From Pampus argenteus (lineage: Eukaryota; Chordata; Actinopteri; Scombriformes; Stromateidae), in assembly GCA_036937835.1 (NCBI GenBank), contig CM072862.1, positions 21,841,001-21,905,000 on the forward strand: 64,000 nucleotides of DNA, in the 5' to 3' direction. Shown here piece after piece: positions 37,701 through 49,179 of this stretch; the first letter of the stretch is position 1; every line of letters starts with the position of its first letter. Under the pieces are notes generated by a model. The model had not been told where the DNA came from. It saw nothing but the letters and a program-made list of their open reading frames with translations, and ran no database searches. The translations under genes and the position numbers were made by a program.

Positions 37701-40700
37701 TTTCATCATACAGTTTATGAAGCTCAAATTAAAGGACACATCAACATAATCTGTCTTTAAACTTCTTGCCATCTATTCACCTGAAGTCTCTGAACTCTGC
37801 TAGAAAGATAAACACCATTTTGTCATATAGATATTTTGTCATGTGATGTTTTGATGATGGCGGTGGGCCGTGCTGTCCGTGTATGATCATCTGGATTGAG
37901 ATCCGGTGGCTGCTCATGCCATAGAATATAATTCACCACTTTAATGACCTCTTATTATGTCACGTTTCTCCACTCTTCTAGGTTGGAGCAGTAGATGGCA
38001 CTGTTGTACGAGGCAGAAAGAGCCACACTGCTTCAACAACATATTTCATATTGTGCCACTAAAATATACCTCCCTAATGCTGTGATGAGATTCTGATAAT
38101 GATTCTGTCTCGCTGTTCTTCCTTCACAGATTGACTCCTTTGAGCTGCTGTATTACTATGACGAACAGCTGGGACATTTAATGTGGTATGTGTTGTGTGA
38201 TAATTATCTGGGTTGTGTATACTCAGCGCTGTGAAAGGATTGGAAAAGAAAAAAATGGTGAATTGCTTTATTGTGCCAATATCGACCAACATTTGAATTC
38301 TAGTGGGGTTTTTTTGTCCTTTGAGAACACATGAAATGCAAGAAACTAGTTAAATAACAAATGATTCAGTAAATCACATTGGGGACCATAATGTGGCTAT
38401 TTTTCCATCTCTAAATACAAAACCTAAATTATTTAGAATGAGCAGACTAATAGGTCTGTGATGATAACGGACTGGATAATAAATTCTATAGCATGCAGAA
38501 AAAGAAGAAAAAAAATGTTTATCTTGAAAATAAGCAGTAAAGGGAAGATGTGTATCTCTTGCTTTCTCATATCTGGACACTTGTGTGGCAGTTAAGTGGC
38601 TAAATTTGCTGATTACGCTCAGATATAACGTTTTCAGTCTCACTCTTAACAGAATTTCTGTTTGTGCTCTATGATGCTATTGCCTCTGGTGTGATGATGT
38701 AATCTGATGTTGATGTGATTTCAACATTGCACCTCTGGGCACAATACAGTATAGTCTATGACAAAATACTACCGCATAAAACTGTTAAGCGACAGGAGAA
38801 AATATGCTTTTATGTGATAAGTCCTACCAGTTTCATGAGATGTACTATTAATGTGTAAAAACAATAAGTAGAGACTGATAAACAAAAACTAAAAATAGGG
38901 CAGTAATATGTAATGATCCACTGTCCTGCAGGGACACATTTCAATGAATCACACCATTAATGGGCCGACTGGCAGTGTTTACTTTCAGCACCGGAGTGTG
39001 AGCTGAGTAACGAGTTACGTAAGTGATAAATCATGCTGAGAAGTTACAGGATGTTGTTTTATTCAACGAGTTCATCGTATAGTCTGTCGGGACACCTCAG
39101 GATTTACTGTTGCCCGTACAGTTGGATTTTACTGTGTTTAATCCATCTTTTAGGTTTGTTTAACAGTTAACTGGTAATGAAGCACGTGGCTTCACAGATT
39201 TAGATCGGTAGTTAAACTGTGTTTTAAGGTGTCCTGATATTTGATATGTAGAGAAGTATATTCTATGGCCATGGTATGGTATGTAATATTTACCAATCAT
39301 TCTTCCAGATGTTAATTTTGAAAAAAAAAACATAGTTTAGTTCATGTTCATCTTTTTTTTTTTACTAAACTGTGGACAAACATACTCTACTTACTTCGTA
39401 TTTTGCATCATCTCATTTACAGACATGTGCAAGTCTAACTGATTAGTACACACTACCGCCTCTCATCCTATTTTTAGGTATATTCCTTTCTTCATCATTC
39501 TCTTCATCTACTTCACTGGATGCTTTACTGAGGCCAAAGAACAGAAGAAGATTCCTGTTTCTGGTTGGCTGTTGCTGGGACCCAGCGCACTCTACTATTG
39601 GTCAGTCGCCTTCTCACATTATAGCAGCAGTGCTTAGACACACAACTTTAGGGTTTTATTAAAGAAAATGAAAAAAAACAAAAACACTTTTAGTCAGTGC
39701 ATCAGCCTTTGCAAGTAGCCTGAATGATATGACGCATGTAAAGAAATAATGAGGTGCTTTATACTTTTGATCATGTCTTAGTTTCTTAATCCTCCTCTTC
39801 TTCTTACATTTAGATTTTCTCTTCCTCCTATGAGGAAGTGAGATGGAGGTTGGTGTGAAAAGCCCCCATAGGAAAAAAAGTTGATAAAGAAAATAGTGAA
39901 TTTAGCATATGCATGAAAGAATATAAAAATATGAAATATGTATTAAGTATAAAACAGATGATGGCCTCGAACACGTTTTCATATGCACAGTCTGTGTTGA
40001 CCTTTGCATACATGTATGATAAATTAGAGGAAATTTGTTTATGCATTCATAAACATTTTTCTTACAGTCTTCCTAATGATAGTATAGTATAGATTGTCCA
40101 ACATATTTTAAAATAAATTGCTGAATCTGGCTAACAATTACAAAAAGAAAATGTTGACGCGGTGTTTCTTTTGACAGGTGATTGACAGTAAACACAGTGT
40201 ACTGTAATGTGCACACTGTTACACAAAACAACTTGGGGTCACTTGCATAATGATAAAAATGAAAGCTTGGCAAAACTAATTTAAGAAATGTAAATTTACA
40301 TCTTTGAGGAATGACACAAAACTAAAAAAAATATTTGGTTTGGAACAATGATTTTATTATTTCAAGTTGAACTGCTTATGTAACAAATAAAATAAACATT
40401 TCCATCGTGAAACAGTTCCCTAAGGCTTCCTATAATAATAGTGGTATGTATGTATGATATAGTCATTATAAATTGTTACTATTATTACTAACATAAGGTT
40501 AGTATCCCTTCATAAATTCCTGACATTGTTGCTTTTTCTCTCATTTGTTTCAAGGTACTTAGTCACTGAAGGACAAATCTCTGAACTTTTCCTCCTCACC
40601 TTCCTTGCCATGGTTGTCATGGTGATACATCAACAGCGTAAAGGCCTCAGCCCAGACAGCAATGGTCTGTTCTTGTTCTATAGTTTCTCTGTTACCGTGC

Positions 40701-40825
40701 TTCTAGTGGCACTGTGGGTGGTTTATCTGTGGAACGACCCGGTGCTACGCAACAAGTACCCTGGGCTCATATATGTGCCAGAGCCCTGGTCCTACTACAC
40801 GTTGCATATCAAGGAAAATCACTGA
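34702..40825 (+). CDS. cln6: CLN6 transmembrane ER protein, seven exons
   Basis: Polytopic ER membrane protein mutated in a form of neuronal ceroid lipofuscinosis. With CLN8 it recruits lysosomal enzymes for ER exit. Exons: 34702-34763, 35416-35533, 35664-35762, 36435-36623, 38130-38185, 39478-39600, 40555-40825. All are GT-AG; phases close to 305 residues (human 311, also seven exons). The conserved order runs FHFDLWFCLTLQNWILDFGRP, LEWFPLNKPSAGDYFHMAYN, FVMGASIHLVGDSINHRL, YQLHLSVRENPIIKDLKP, SFELLYYYDEQLGH, YLVTEGQI, DSNGLFLFYS, and the terminal WNDPVLRNKYPGLIYVPEPW. Several hydrophobic segments fit the family's multi-pass topology. The cytosolic N-terminus is unconserved and basic (MQTARKRRGNES). 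calml4 follows on the same strand, as in human. The a/b copy is unresolved. Intron 3 carries a Tc1 remnant and ends in a (UG)n tract. Confidence 0.96.
34946..34980. promoter_or_regulatory. CpG-rich cluster with E2F-like core in cln6 intron 1
   Basis: The 11-mer AGAAGCGAACA occurs at 34946-34956 and 34970-34980. Between them, at 34957-34968, lies the near-palindrome TTGGCGCGCGAA, which resembles an E2F site. Confidence 0.4.
36026..36300 (+). mobile_element. Internally deleted Tc1/mariner-like remnant in cln6 intron 3
   Basis: From 36026 one frame reads RSGLPRKLSER, like the N-terminal helix-turn-helix of Tc1 transposases. It is joined, in another frame, to QQHNNDPKHT, the catalytic-block signature. 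The sequence ends in GYRKLLSAVRRVNKY and stop TGA 36205-36207, like the Tc1 C-terminus. Most of the catalytic domain is missing. The copy is dead. Confidence 0.7.
36391..36420. repeat. (TG)n tract before the cln6 exon 4 acceptor
   Basis: The transcript-strand (UG)n lies 14 nt before the exon at 36435, separated from it by a short pyrimidine stretch TGCTGCTCCATTCAG. Confidence 0.9.
37130..37240. repeat. Possible dispersed repeat (GATTAATCGATTA-like family)
   Basis: Degenerate words such as ATAGACAAAATGATCAATTG resemble a common fish repeat. Similar degenerate copies may lie at about 3500-3600, 20480-20570 and 43005-43085. Identification is from memory only. Confidence 0.25.
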
Positions 40826-42100
40826 GTCACATCTGTCCAGGTTTGTATCCCTCTGTGATTGCAGAAAATGTGTTATTTACTTAGAAGAAGAAAAAAAACA
40901 CACTTACATTTGCTTGTTCTTTCTTTCTTCAGCAGATGTCCTGTGACAGAGTCAGAGCCTCTGAAGGTTATTGATGTGCACCAACCTATATATGTATGTA
41001 TGCATGTGTGTGTGCGTGTGTGTGCGTGCGTGTGCGTGCGCATGATTTACAAAAAAAGTTGTATCCCATTACCTTTTTACTTTTACAATCCCTTGGTTAT
41101 GCCATGTTACTGAGTTATTGAAGACATGTCTCTTAGCAAGGAAGTTTTTTTTCATTATCCATCAACAAACTCTCTGTAAATACAGTTGGCCAACTGCCTC
41201 TTAAGCAGTCAAGTGAACAACAGAGTTGACCTTTTGGAAACTCGTTTTTATACACTTGAGAAAATCTTAGTTCTTACCTTGTTTAACCTCAGCAAAGAAT
41301 CAAATCAATTGACAAATCTGAAGGCTGTAAGTATAAATAAGTCGTATATATATATTTCAATATTAACACAATACAGATAACCATTTGAACAACAGCATGA
41401 AAGACATGTTATGCAAACAAGCATCTGTTAAACAGGCAACTATTATATTTTAAAAAGTATAAATTCTGAGGTATTTAAATGTCACATGTGTTAACACTTT
41501 TTTGTGAAATTCAGTCTGAAAACTACAATACAGTGTCTCCATATGGGAATGTGGTTACAGTATTATTATATGGGACATTGACACACAGTTATTACTGAAT
41601 TATCACTCTTCGTATTGCCAACATATATTGTCAACACATTAATTTCCAACAACATACTGCTCTTTAATTTCCCATTTTTTGGGATTAATAAAGTATATCT
41701 ATCTATCTATCTATCTATTTCATGATTTACACTTTATACAAAAGGTCAAGGAGACTGATGACTTATAGAAACTCATTTTTTATTTTTCTTGATTTTCTTT
41801 GACATTGAGTTGAGTGAAGATCTTTATTGTGTTTGTATTTGATGTTTAATTGTGTTAATGTGATGTTAATGTTTGTGCTGTTTCTATTTCTTAGATCAAT
41901 TTGTTGTATATTTGTTTATCTTAATTAAAATAATGAAATCGACGTCCTTGTTGGTGGCTAACGCTCTGTTTGTTTATTTATGGCTCCTATCTTTTCTTAT
42001 TTTCCTTATAATCAACTGTTTGTAGAGAAAACCTCCAGCTGTTGCTGGCTGGTAATAATTGGTCCCTCCCTGTTACTGGAAAGGTTAAGGGTAAAGGACA
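40826..42100 (+). other. cln6 3' UTR and cln6-calml4 spacer
   Basis: A (TG/CG)n tract lies at about 41003-41043. GGGATTAATAAAG with AATAAA at 41687-41692 is followed by (TATC)n at 41696-41718. This resembles the 3' tail of a fish retroelement as much as a genuine cln6 poly(A) site. No other gene was seen. Confidence 0.5.
41696..41718. repeat. (TATC)n microsatellite, possible retroelement tail
   Basis: It directly follows GGGATTAATAAAGTA, a phrase often seen at the 3' ends of fish LINE/SINE copies. It may mark an old retroposon end. Confidence 0.6.
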
Positions 42101-42259
42101 ACGCAGCACTGTGAATCTGATATCTGCGTTTCCACAGCAACGCGTATTAAATTACATAGAGGCTTGCAGGTGGTGGACTTTAAACAGAGGTGGAGGCACA
42201 GGTGAGGCAGCCTACAGACGACGCTCTCCTTCCTGGAAAGAAACAAAGGTGCTACAAAA

Positions 42260-45200
42260 ATGGTAAGAGCTACTTTATTTTCCCTCTAAAGCTTTTCAAG
42301 ATATATTTTCTTCTGTGCCAGCGTTTTTTGTGAACTTACCTACACCATACTATCTATCAACTCACAGGCTAAATTCTTCACACCAGTTCAAATCAATGGT
42401 AAGAGTACTCCACAGCACTGCATGTTGTTTTCAATCTATCTGTTACTATGGTTTATTGATGTTTAAAAAGGTACTGAGTGTCAATCCCTCCAAAGGCAGT
42501 TTTAAGAGCACATAAGGTTCAAAGTCTGATCTTGTTCAGCCTAACCTAATGTTAGTGTATTTCTAAGTTAACCTGCTATTGTTTTGATGGGTAAAACATA
42601 TTAAAAATGTTCCTACTCAATAATACAATGAAGCAAACTATAGTGATGCAATTCAATACTTTTCAAATTTCTCTTGCAGAATTCAAGGAGTGCTTCTCCT
42701 TGTATGACAAGAAACAAAAAGGAAAGATTGATGCAAAAGACCTGATCACAGTTATGCGCTGCCTGGGTACGAGCCCCACGTTCAGTGAAATCCAAAGACA
42801 TCTCCAAGTTCACAAAATCGGTAAAATACAACACAGTGAATCATATTGTTTGTAGGCCAGTCAAGCTTCCAAAAAAAAAAACCCCAAAAACGAACCATCA
42901 CTGTTTTCTACAGCACAAAGTGTCCCACCAACTGTCCAAATGTTAAACAACTAAGAGCAGTTTTCACTTCTGAGAAACTGGAACCACCACAAGTGTGTCA
43001 AATATGACCTAAACGATTAATTGATTACCAAAATAGAATTCTGTCAATCTATTTATTGACTAATTGTTTTATTTAAAACAGCTATTTCTGTTTTTTTCCC
43101 CCACATTATATTATATTAATAGGTTATTGTTAAACCTTAAGTATAAAGTTTCAGTATTATATTAAGTCAGTTATAAAACAATTAGAAATTACAAAGTGAC
43201 TGTGGGGGGAAAAAACAGTAAAGAAAACAATAGAGAAATTTGTTAATTAACTTGTGTTTTATTTATTTAGCTAAAAATCACACATTTGTCTCAAAGGGGG
43301 CAGTCTCTGTTCTCACACCCTCCATTCAGATTAAAGAAAAAAAAAACTATAAAAGAGCTTTTAAACGGGCAATAAAAGGAGAAACCACTCAAAGAGCAAC
43401 AAGGGATCCCTCTTCCATTAAGACATTTTCAGCATTTTCTATCCTTTACAGTCAATTATACCAAACAGTTGAAAATAATATCATTTTTGACTAAATGAAT
43501 GTGAGCATATCCATTGAAACTAGGTCATTTTTGACTTAATTTGTGCTGCATTCATGTTTAGAAAAGAAAGGTGAGCTGGACTTCTCCGTGTTCCTGACCA
43601 TGATGCACAGACAGATGCAACAGGAAGACCCTAAGACAGAAATCCTGGAGGCCTTGAGGATGACGGACAAGCAGAAGAAAGGATACATCCAGGCATCCGA
43701 GCTCCGAACCAAGCTCACCAAGTTAGGAGAGAAACTTACTGACGTTGAAGGTAAAGTGTTGTTAATGCTGATTCTAACAAAAAAGAAAAAAAATCTTAAG
43801 AGCAAAAGATGCAGAATGTGTAAGCTGTTTTTCACATTTAACACCAAAAAGACTACAAAAAAACTAAGTTGCTGTTTAAATACTAAGTTTATAGCAAAAA
43901 ATTGTAAACTTGTACCTTTTATAATACACAGTGTTATTACCCATGCTTCTATAATTCAAAGAAAACACTGAGATTTGGTTCAGAGTTACTGTACAGTTTT
44001 TTTGTTTTTTTTTAAATGAACAATGAGTCCTACAATGTTCACCCAATATGGATTTGAACACTGCTAAAGACTCTAAGACTAATCTTGAATGGACCTCCGG
44101 GGAATCACAAGCTGCTTCCCTGAACCCGCTGCAGTTTGCCTTTTCTTGCCCCATTCACAGCTAGAATCAGGTTATTGAACATTTAAAAGTTAAAAACAAT
44201 ATTTTCACTCTGTATTTTGCACTTCTGGCATGTCAACACTGACTGATGAGAGCCAAAAATGGGTTATCTAACATTTTTTGAAGATGAGAGTTTGATGCAA
44301 GGACTCCGACAGGAATGCAGATATTCAGTTAAATCTCTGGTGGTGTCTGTTTTTCAAAGCCCAAGCATAGACACACATATACAGTTACTAAAGGCAACAT
44401 AAAGATTTAATTCACATCGACTTGCACTGAAACTGTAGCTATGCTGTGCACACAATAACCAGTTTATATTCAATGAAACTTATCTGCTTAGACTTCCATC
44501 AAGTTGTGGGATTTCCAAATAACTGAAGCAGAAAGAGATGCCTCTATACCAAAAGACCAGACAATAGCTCTTTTGAGGCTGTCCAGATCCCAACTGTAGC
44601 AATTTTAAGCAACAGTAGTGAAGATGACCTCATTCGTTCAGCTGTTTGTTGAGGATTCAGAAGACTTTTGTTGGCTTGATTTCAAACTAAATGACCGAGT
44701 GAGTCGCTATTGAAGCATATTCAAAATGAATTGGACCTTTTTACTTAAGTAGCAGTAGAAAATACTACATAACAAGACAAAAATCCTACATTCAGAATTT
44801 TAAATCAAAAGTAAAAATGCAAGAGTATTAACAAAAACTCAAGTACTTTGCACCACTTTGTAAAATGTCTCAAACGTCCAACAACAATTGATAATAATAA
44901 TAATTTCAATGTAGAATTTAGGTGCGTTGTTACCTTTTTTGGTAAAGAGGTAACAAATTGCTGAATTCATCATATTCAAAACATGTATGAACATCAGTAA
45001 TAATAAGAGATTTTCACTGGTCATAGAGCACATTTGATTAAATCATAATATTATACTACTGATCACACTTATAGTACACTCAGGCCTATTGCAGAGGTTA
45101 TCAATGTTGGCAGTTCTTAACTTTAAAGGAGCTGTTAGGCAGTCAAAAACTCCCACGGACGAAGACCAGTAGAGACTCTTGACTGCAGTTTACCTCACAG

Positions 45201-45390
45201 TTCTGAATAACCGTGGGAGACAAATGAGTTTCCAGGCAGTGCTCCCTCTGGTCAAGTTCACTTATAAAGTGTTTTCTCTGTTCTTTGTCTAGTGGATGAG
45301 CTGTTTAAAGAAGCAAACGTCAAGTCAAACGGGACGGTCAACTATGAAGAGTTTACCCTGATGGTGACGCTGCCTCCTGTTGATTACTGA
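42260..45390 (+). CDS. calml4: Calmodulin-like protein 4, five coding exons
   Basis: Calmodulin-fold light chain. Mammalian CALML4 serves the brush-border myosin MYO7B in the intermicrovillar adhesion complex. Exons: 42260-42262 (the ATG alone), 42368-42398, 42680-42820, 43562-43750, 45293-45390. All are GT-AG; phases close to 153 residues, equal to the core mammalian isoform. Four EF-hand modules are recognisable: FKECFSLYDKKQKGKID, RHLQVHKIEKKGELDF, LRMTDKQKKGYIQASEL and LFKEANVKSNGTVNYEEF. Loop ligands are lost in all four: Lys at positions 3 and 5 of loop 1, Lys at position 1 of loop 2, Lys at position 5 of loop 3, Asn and Lys at positions 1 and 3 of loop 4. Calcium binding is therefore unlikely, as in the family. 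It is downstream of cln6 on the same strand and convergent with adamts7. The microexons were placed by phase and by the conserved start MAKF. Confidence 0.94.
43005..43085. repeat. Dispersed repeat fragment in calml4 intron 3
   Basis: ACGATTAATTGATTACCAAA...ATTGACTAATTG matches the style of a common fish repeat built from GATTAATCGATTA words. It is recognised from memory; the boundaries are approximate. Confidence 0.4.
44728..44860. repeat. Dispersed repeat fragment in calml4 intron 4
   Basis: TTTACTTAAGTAGCAGTAGAAAATACTACAT, interrupted only by substitutions, and the later CTCAAGTACTTTG belong to the same style of repeat as 33745-34010, in the opposite orientation. Confidence 0.5.
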
Positions 45391-48300
45391 TTTTTCATTA
45401 TAAAAAATAAAAAAATACTCAAAACAACAGGCATGATGGGAAATTGCCTCTACACACACACTTAAAAAATATTCTTAAAGTCCCTCATGATTATTCAGTG
45501 ATTAGTTAATGAACATACTGACTTGTACTGTTGGACATTTTATTTTAAGCATTCAATGCCCTGTTTCATGGTGTCATATCTCTCCCTCATGAATAATTCT
45601 TTGACATTTACATTGTGAACTTTGTGTGAAGTGAGTTGTATCTTGCAGGATGTATTTTTTTTCTTACAAAGACCACTGCCATAAAAATGTCTTGTTTTCA
45701 ACAAGTTTTATTTAGTAGTGTAAAGCACAGTGTATAAATATCCATATGTAATAACACATTACTGATTAATAAACGGATAACATTTCCCCTAAAACATGTC
45801 ATTGTTGTATCAACACTTCATATAAAAAAAATGGAGATTATGATGGGATTTTGTTATGAGATGAAAGTCAGCCTGACTGACTGCTTTGTGACTGCTGTAC
45901 ATATGAGCCGTGTCATTTGTTGGAGTCTTCCAATTGTGCTCAAGTGTTGTGCATAACGCACAAAAAGACAAAAACATAGACAAAAATCTTAATAACCTTA
46001 ACGCTGGCTGTGTTGGTGTCCAGTTAACTGGCAACAACAGAGTCCTGGAAGTGGTGAAACTAAATTAATAATTACAACCATGTCATGCTCAACTTACTAA
46101 TTAGTGTAGTAAATTAGTTTTATTACTGGGGCATTTAGCACAACTACATTATTTTGATGGTTACAGGTTACATTAAATAGCCCTGACAGACACATTGACT
46201 GTGTGTGAAATATTACATTATAACGTAAGGTGTATGGCCAAAATGTGACCGATTTGTTGTTATTTTGACAGTTGTCACTGTCTAAAAATAAGAGTCTTGC
46301 TTTTGACTATTTCTGCACAAAATCATGAATCCATTGTTTCAAAAAAAAAAAAAAAAAAAAGATAAATGTTGAATAATCTGGAGCACGATTCTTAATGAAT
46401 TCGAGATGTCAAATTAAAACAAGGCAGCATATGAACATTACCTGAATTGTTTGTTTCCCAGCATCTGTAAACTCAGAATAATCTTAAAATGTATCAATAT
46501 TTTTTTTTTCCATTTTTAAATTTTTTTTTTATTAAACAGCTACTTGTAGCCTACGTCTATGCACATTTTGTTTTGCTGCCACTGAAAGCCCTTTAGGTAA
46601 TACTGTACATTTAAAGTAAATTATAACTGCACAACTGACTCATAACTGTGTGTGAGATGAGATGTAACTACTACACGCTCCCAACTGTAACTTGGTTTCT
46701 GTGTTGCATGTTCTCACAGTTACCTGAGGAACGCATGCAAGTTAAGCTTGAGTTTAAACGCCTTAAATCTACAAAACCTCAAAAAACATCTTAATGACAT
46801 TCTTCCAGCAGAAATATCTGTTTTTTTTAGCTGCACTACTCATTCAACAGCCCTATTTATTGGATGATTTATAGGCAATTTATTTCAATTTACAGTATTT
46901 TATTGTACAAAAGACACACCACTGATTATTTTCCCTATTCTTCTGCTGAAAGAACTGTTTTTCTTTTCCCTATTTAATACAGCAACAGGCTTTTTTTTCA
47001 AGATAAAGAATTTTTTCCCCCCCTTTATCTTAGACATTAAACTGCATAAAGAAAGAGGACATGATGCTACTGCGGCTGCCTGGGCTGCACTGCATAGATA
47101 AGTCAGAGCTGCTTCTCAATCCCTGCTGATAATAAAAGACACAGCCTACATGTGTGTCAGTGTTAACAACAGTTCTGTATGCAGGAATGAGCACAAAAGA
47201 CAAAGAGTGAAGCATCAGTAATCAGTCAGTAATAAAACAAGACGGAAATAGGAACTAAAAACCACTGTTGCAACAAAAAAAAATATATATATATATATAA
47301 AATACAATTACATACAAATAACATAATACAACTCACTAAACTACTGTGATACAACACTGACATTATTCTAATGATTCCCTCTATTTTAAACAGCACAGAA
47401 TAGCTCTTAAATGAATTTGATTTATATTTATTAAATCAAGTTGTTATTACATATAATGACAACAAATTATCTAAATATTTAAATAGATAAGGCACTGGGC
47501 CTGCCAATACCCGACCCAAAATGTCTGGAGTCTGCGTGGCTTGTAGCACCAAATATTTCCTGCAACTTTTCACGCAAATCATGTGACATTTAAAAAAAAT
47601 GCACATAGTGAAGCCAGTGTGTGATATGATAAAACTAACCTGGAAGGGGTTAGTGTTTACAAGCTGCTGTGAACATTAAATGTTCTAAATGATTGTTTGC
47701 TAAACCCCTCCCCTGGACTGCAACTGTCCAATTACAGCTTTGGGTTTGAACCCTTTGTAGTAAGATACAGAGTTTGAAGGGTGGCGTCTTTTTTTTAGTC
47801 CTTTCCAAAACAAAACAAAAAAACACAAGAACAGAAGTGTTTTTATGCTCCAACATAATTTGCAAATGTTGCCATATCCTGCTAATTATACATCCAAGGC
47901 CAAGAAAGGTTGCAGCCCCTCTGATAACTATCACATCCTCAGTGGGGGAGCCGGTCTGGATGATATTACAGCATTTTGGTTGTTCTCTTTATTGGATTTA
48001 GGGGAACTCCAACAAACCCAGCAGAACTCATTACCTGAGATATTACATCCTCATCCTCACATCCTCAAAGCCTTTTTTTTCTCCTTGCAGTATTTAAAGT
48101 GAAAACATACAGTTTCAAAATATGAACTTTTAAACGCATTAAAGCTACTAATTTCACATATTCTAGCTATGTTTGAGTGAAAAAAATAGTTTGATCTTGC
48201 ACTTTTTCTGACATAGGACTAAATAGCTCTACACTGCATTACAAGAATCAAGCTCTGAATCATGAACCCATCAGGATGCTGATGATTCACCATGTACTGT

Positions 48301-49033
48301 ATGCCATTAAGTGCATATTTAAGACCTCTTTTACAGACCTGGTCAGTTTTAAACAGTCTGCCAGAGATTAATTATCTAGCTGCCTGCGATAACTGTTATT
48401 TTTAATGCAATAAATCTGCCACATTATTATTGTAAACTGAAACAGTAATTGAGGGGGGCCCTTAGCAAACAATCAATTATTTATAAATGTCACATGAAGC
48501 AATTTCTGCACCACAACAATTGTACCACATTATATCTAAAAAAAAAAAAACATATCATGAATTATATACCTTTCTGTTTTAATCTGTAACATTTATGCTG
48601 CTGTCAATTGAAATGAAAGCATTGTACCAAACATAAAGGTTAAGGCGAGTGGTTTATCTACAAGTGTAATAATGCAACAGTGCAATAATACAGCTACATT
48701 TACAGGAGACTCCTGCATATTCTGTAGCACCGCATCCGTTTACGATGAAACCTGGATTTGTAAAATGTCAAAAAACTACTATAATATACAAAGTGCCAAC
48801 AAATATTTACATTCTCACCATTTTGCTTTGTTATATTTTCAATGGATCCCTGTTTAATAATTTCACCTGGAGAAGAACTGATTCATAATAAATCTGTCTG
48901 AGGCGACTAAATCAGGAAAGGGTTCACGTTATTCACTCAAAATATTGATTGCATATTCCATCACTGGGTGGCACAATCAGCGGTGCCTGTTGCGTTGATG
49001 AGGCACACGTGACAGTGGTTGCTTTGTTGTACC
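45391..49033. other. Convergent spacer: calml4 and adamts7 3' UTRs
   Basis: For calml4, AATAAA candidates are near 45405 and at 45768-45773. For adamts7, minus-strand AATAAA at 47993-47988 would give a UTR of about 1 kb. No exon or RNA gene was recognised. The frames here, for example 47650-47934 minus, have no family match or splice context. Confidence 0.5.
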
Positions 49034-49179
49034 TCAGCGGTGAGAGATGCTGCTGGAGCGCGACCGCTGGCTGCAGGTTTTGCAGCACTGCGTTTGCACG
49101 TTGGGCAAGTGGCAACGGCCCAACCAGCGAAGAGTCTGGCAAAAGCGAAACGTGAGTCGATCACGGTGACAAACTGCTC
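49034..49179 (-). CDS. adamts7: adamts7 terminal exon: PLAC domain and stop
   Basis: The exon follows the acceptor ACACCCATACAG and joins in phase to the donor at 57590 through a split Gly codon. It reads ...AVCHRDRLTFRFCQTLRW, then LGRCHLPNVQTQCCKTC, with six cysteines in the PLAC spacing C-C-C-CC-C. It ends in a short basic Ser-rich tail and TGA at 49036-49034. It was found by reading a frame too short to stand out as an ORF. Other frames over it are longer but meaningless. Confidence 0.88.

Noticed and set aside
43543..43971. 142-codon plus-strand frame
   Set aside because: Its first part is the real calml4 exon 43562-43750; the remainder reads through the donor into Lys-rich intron.
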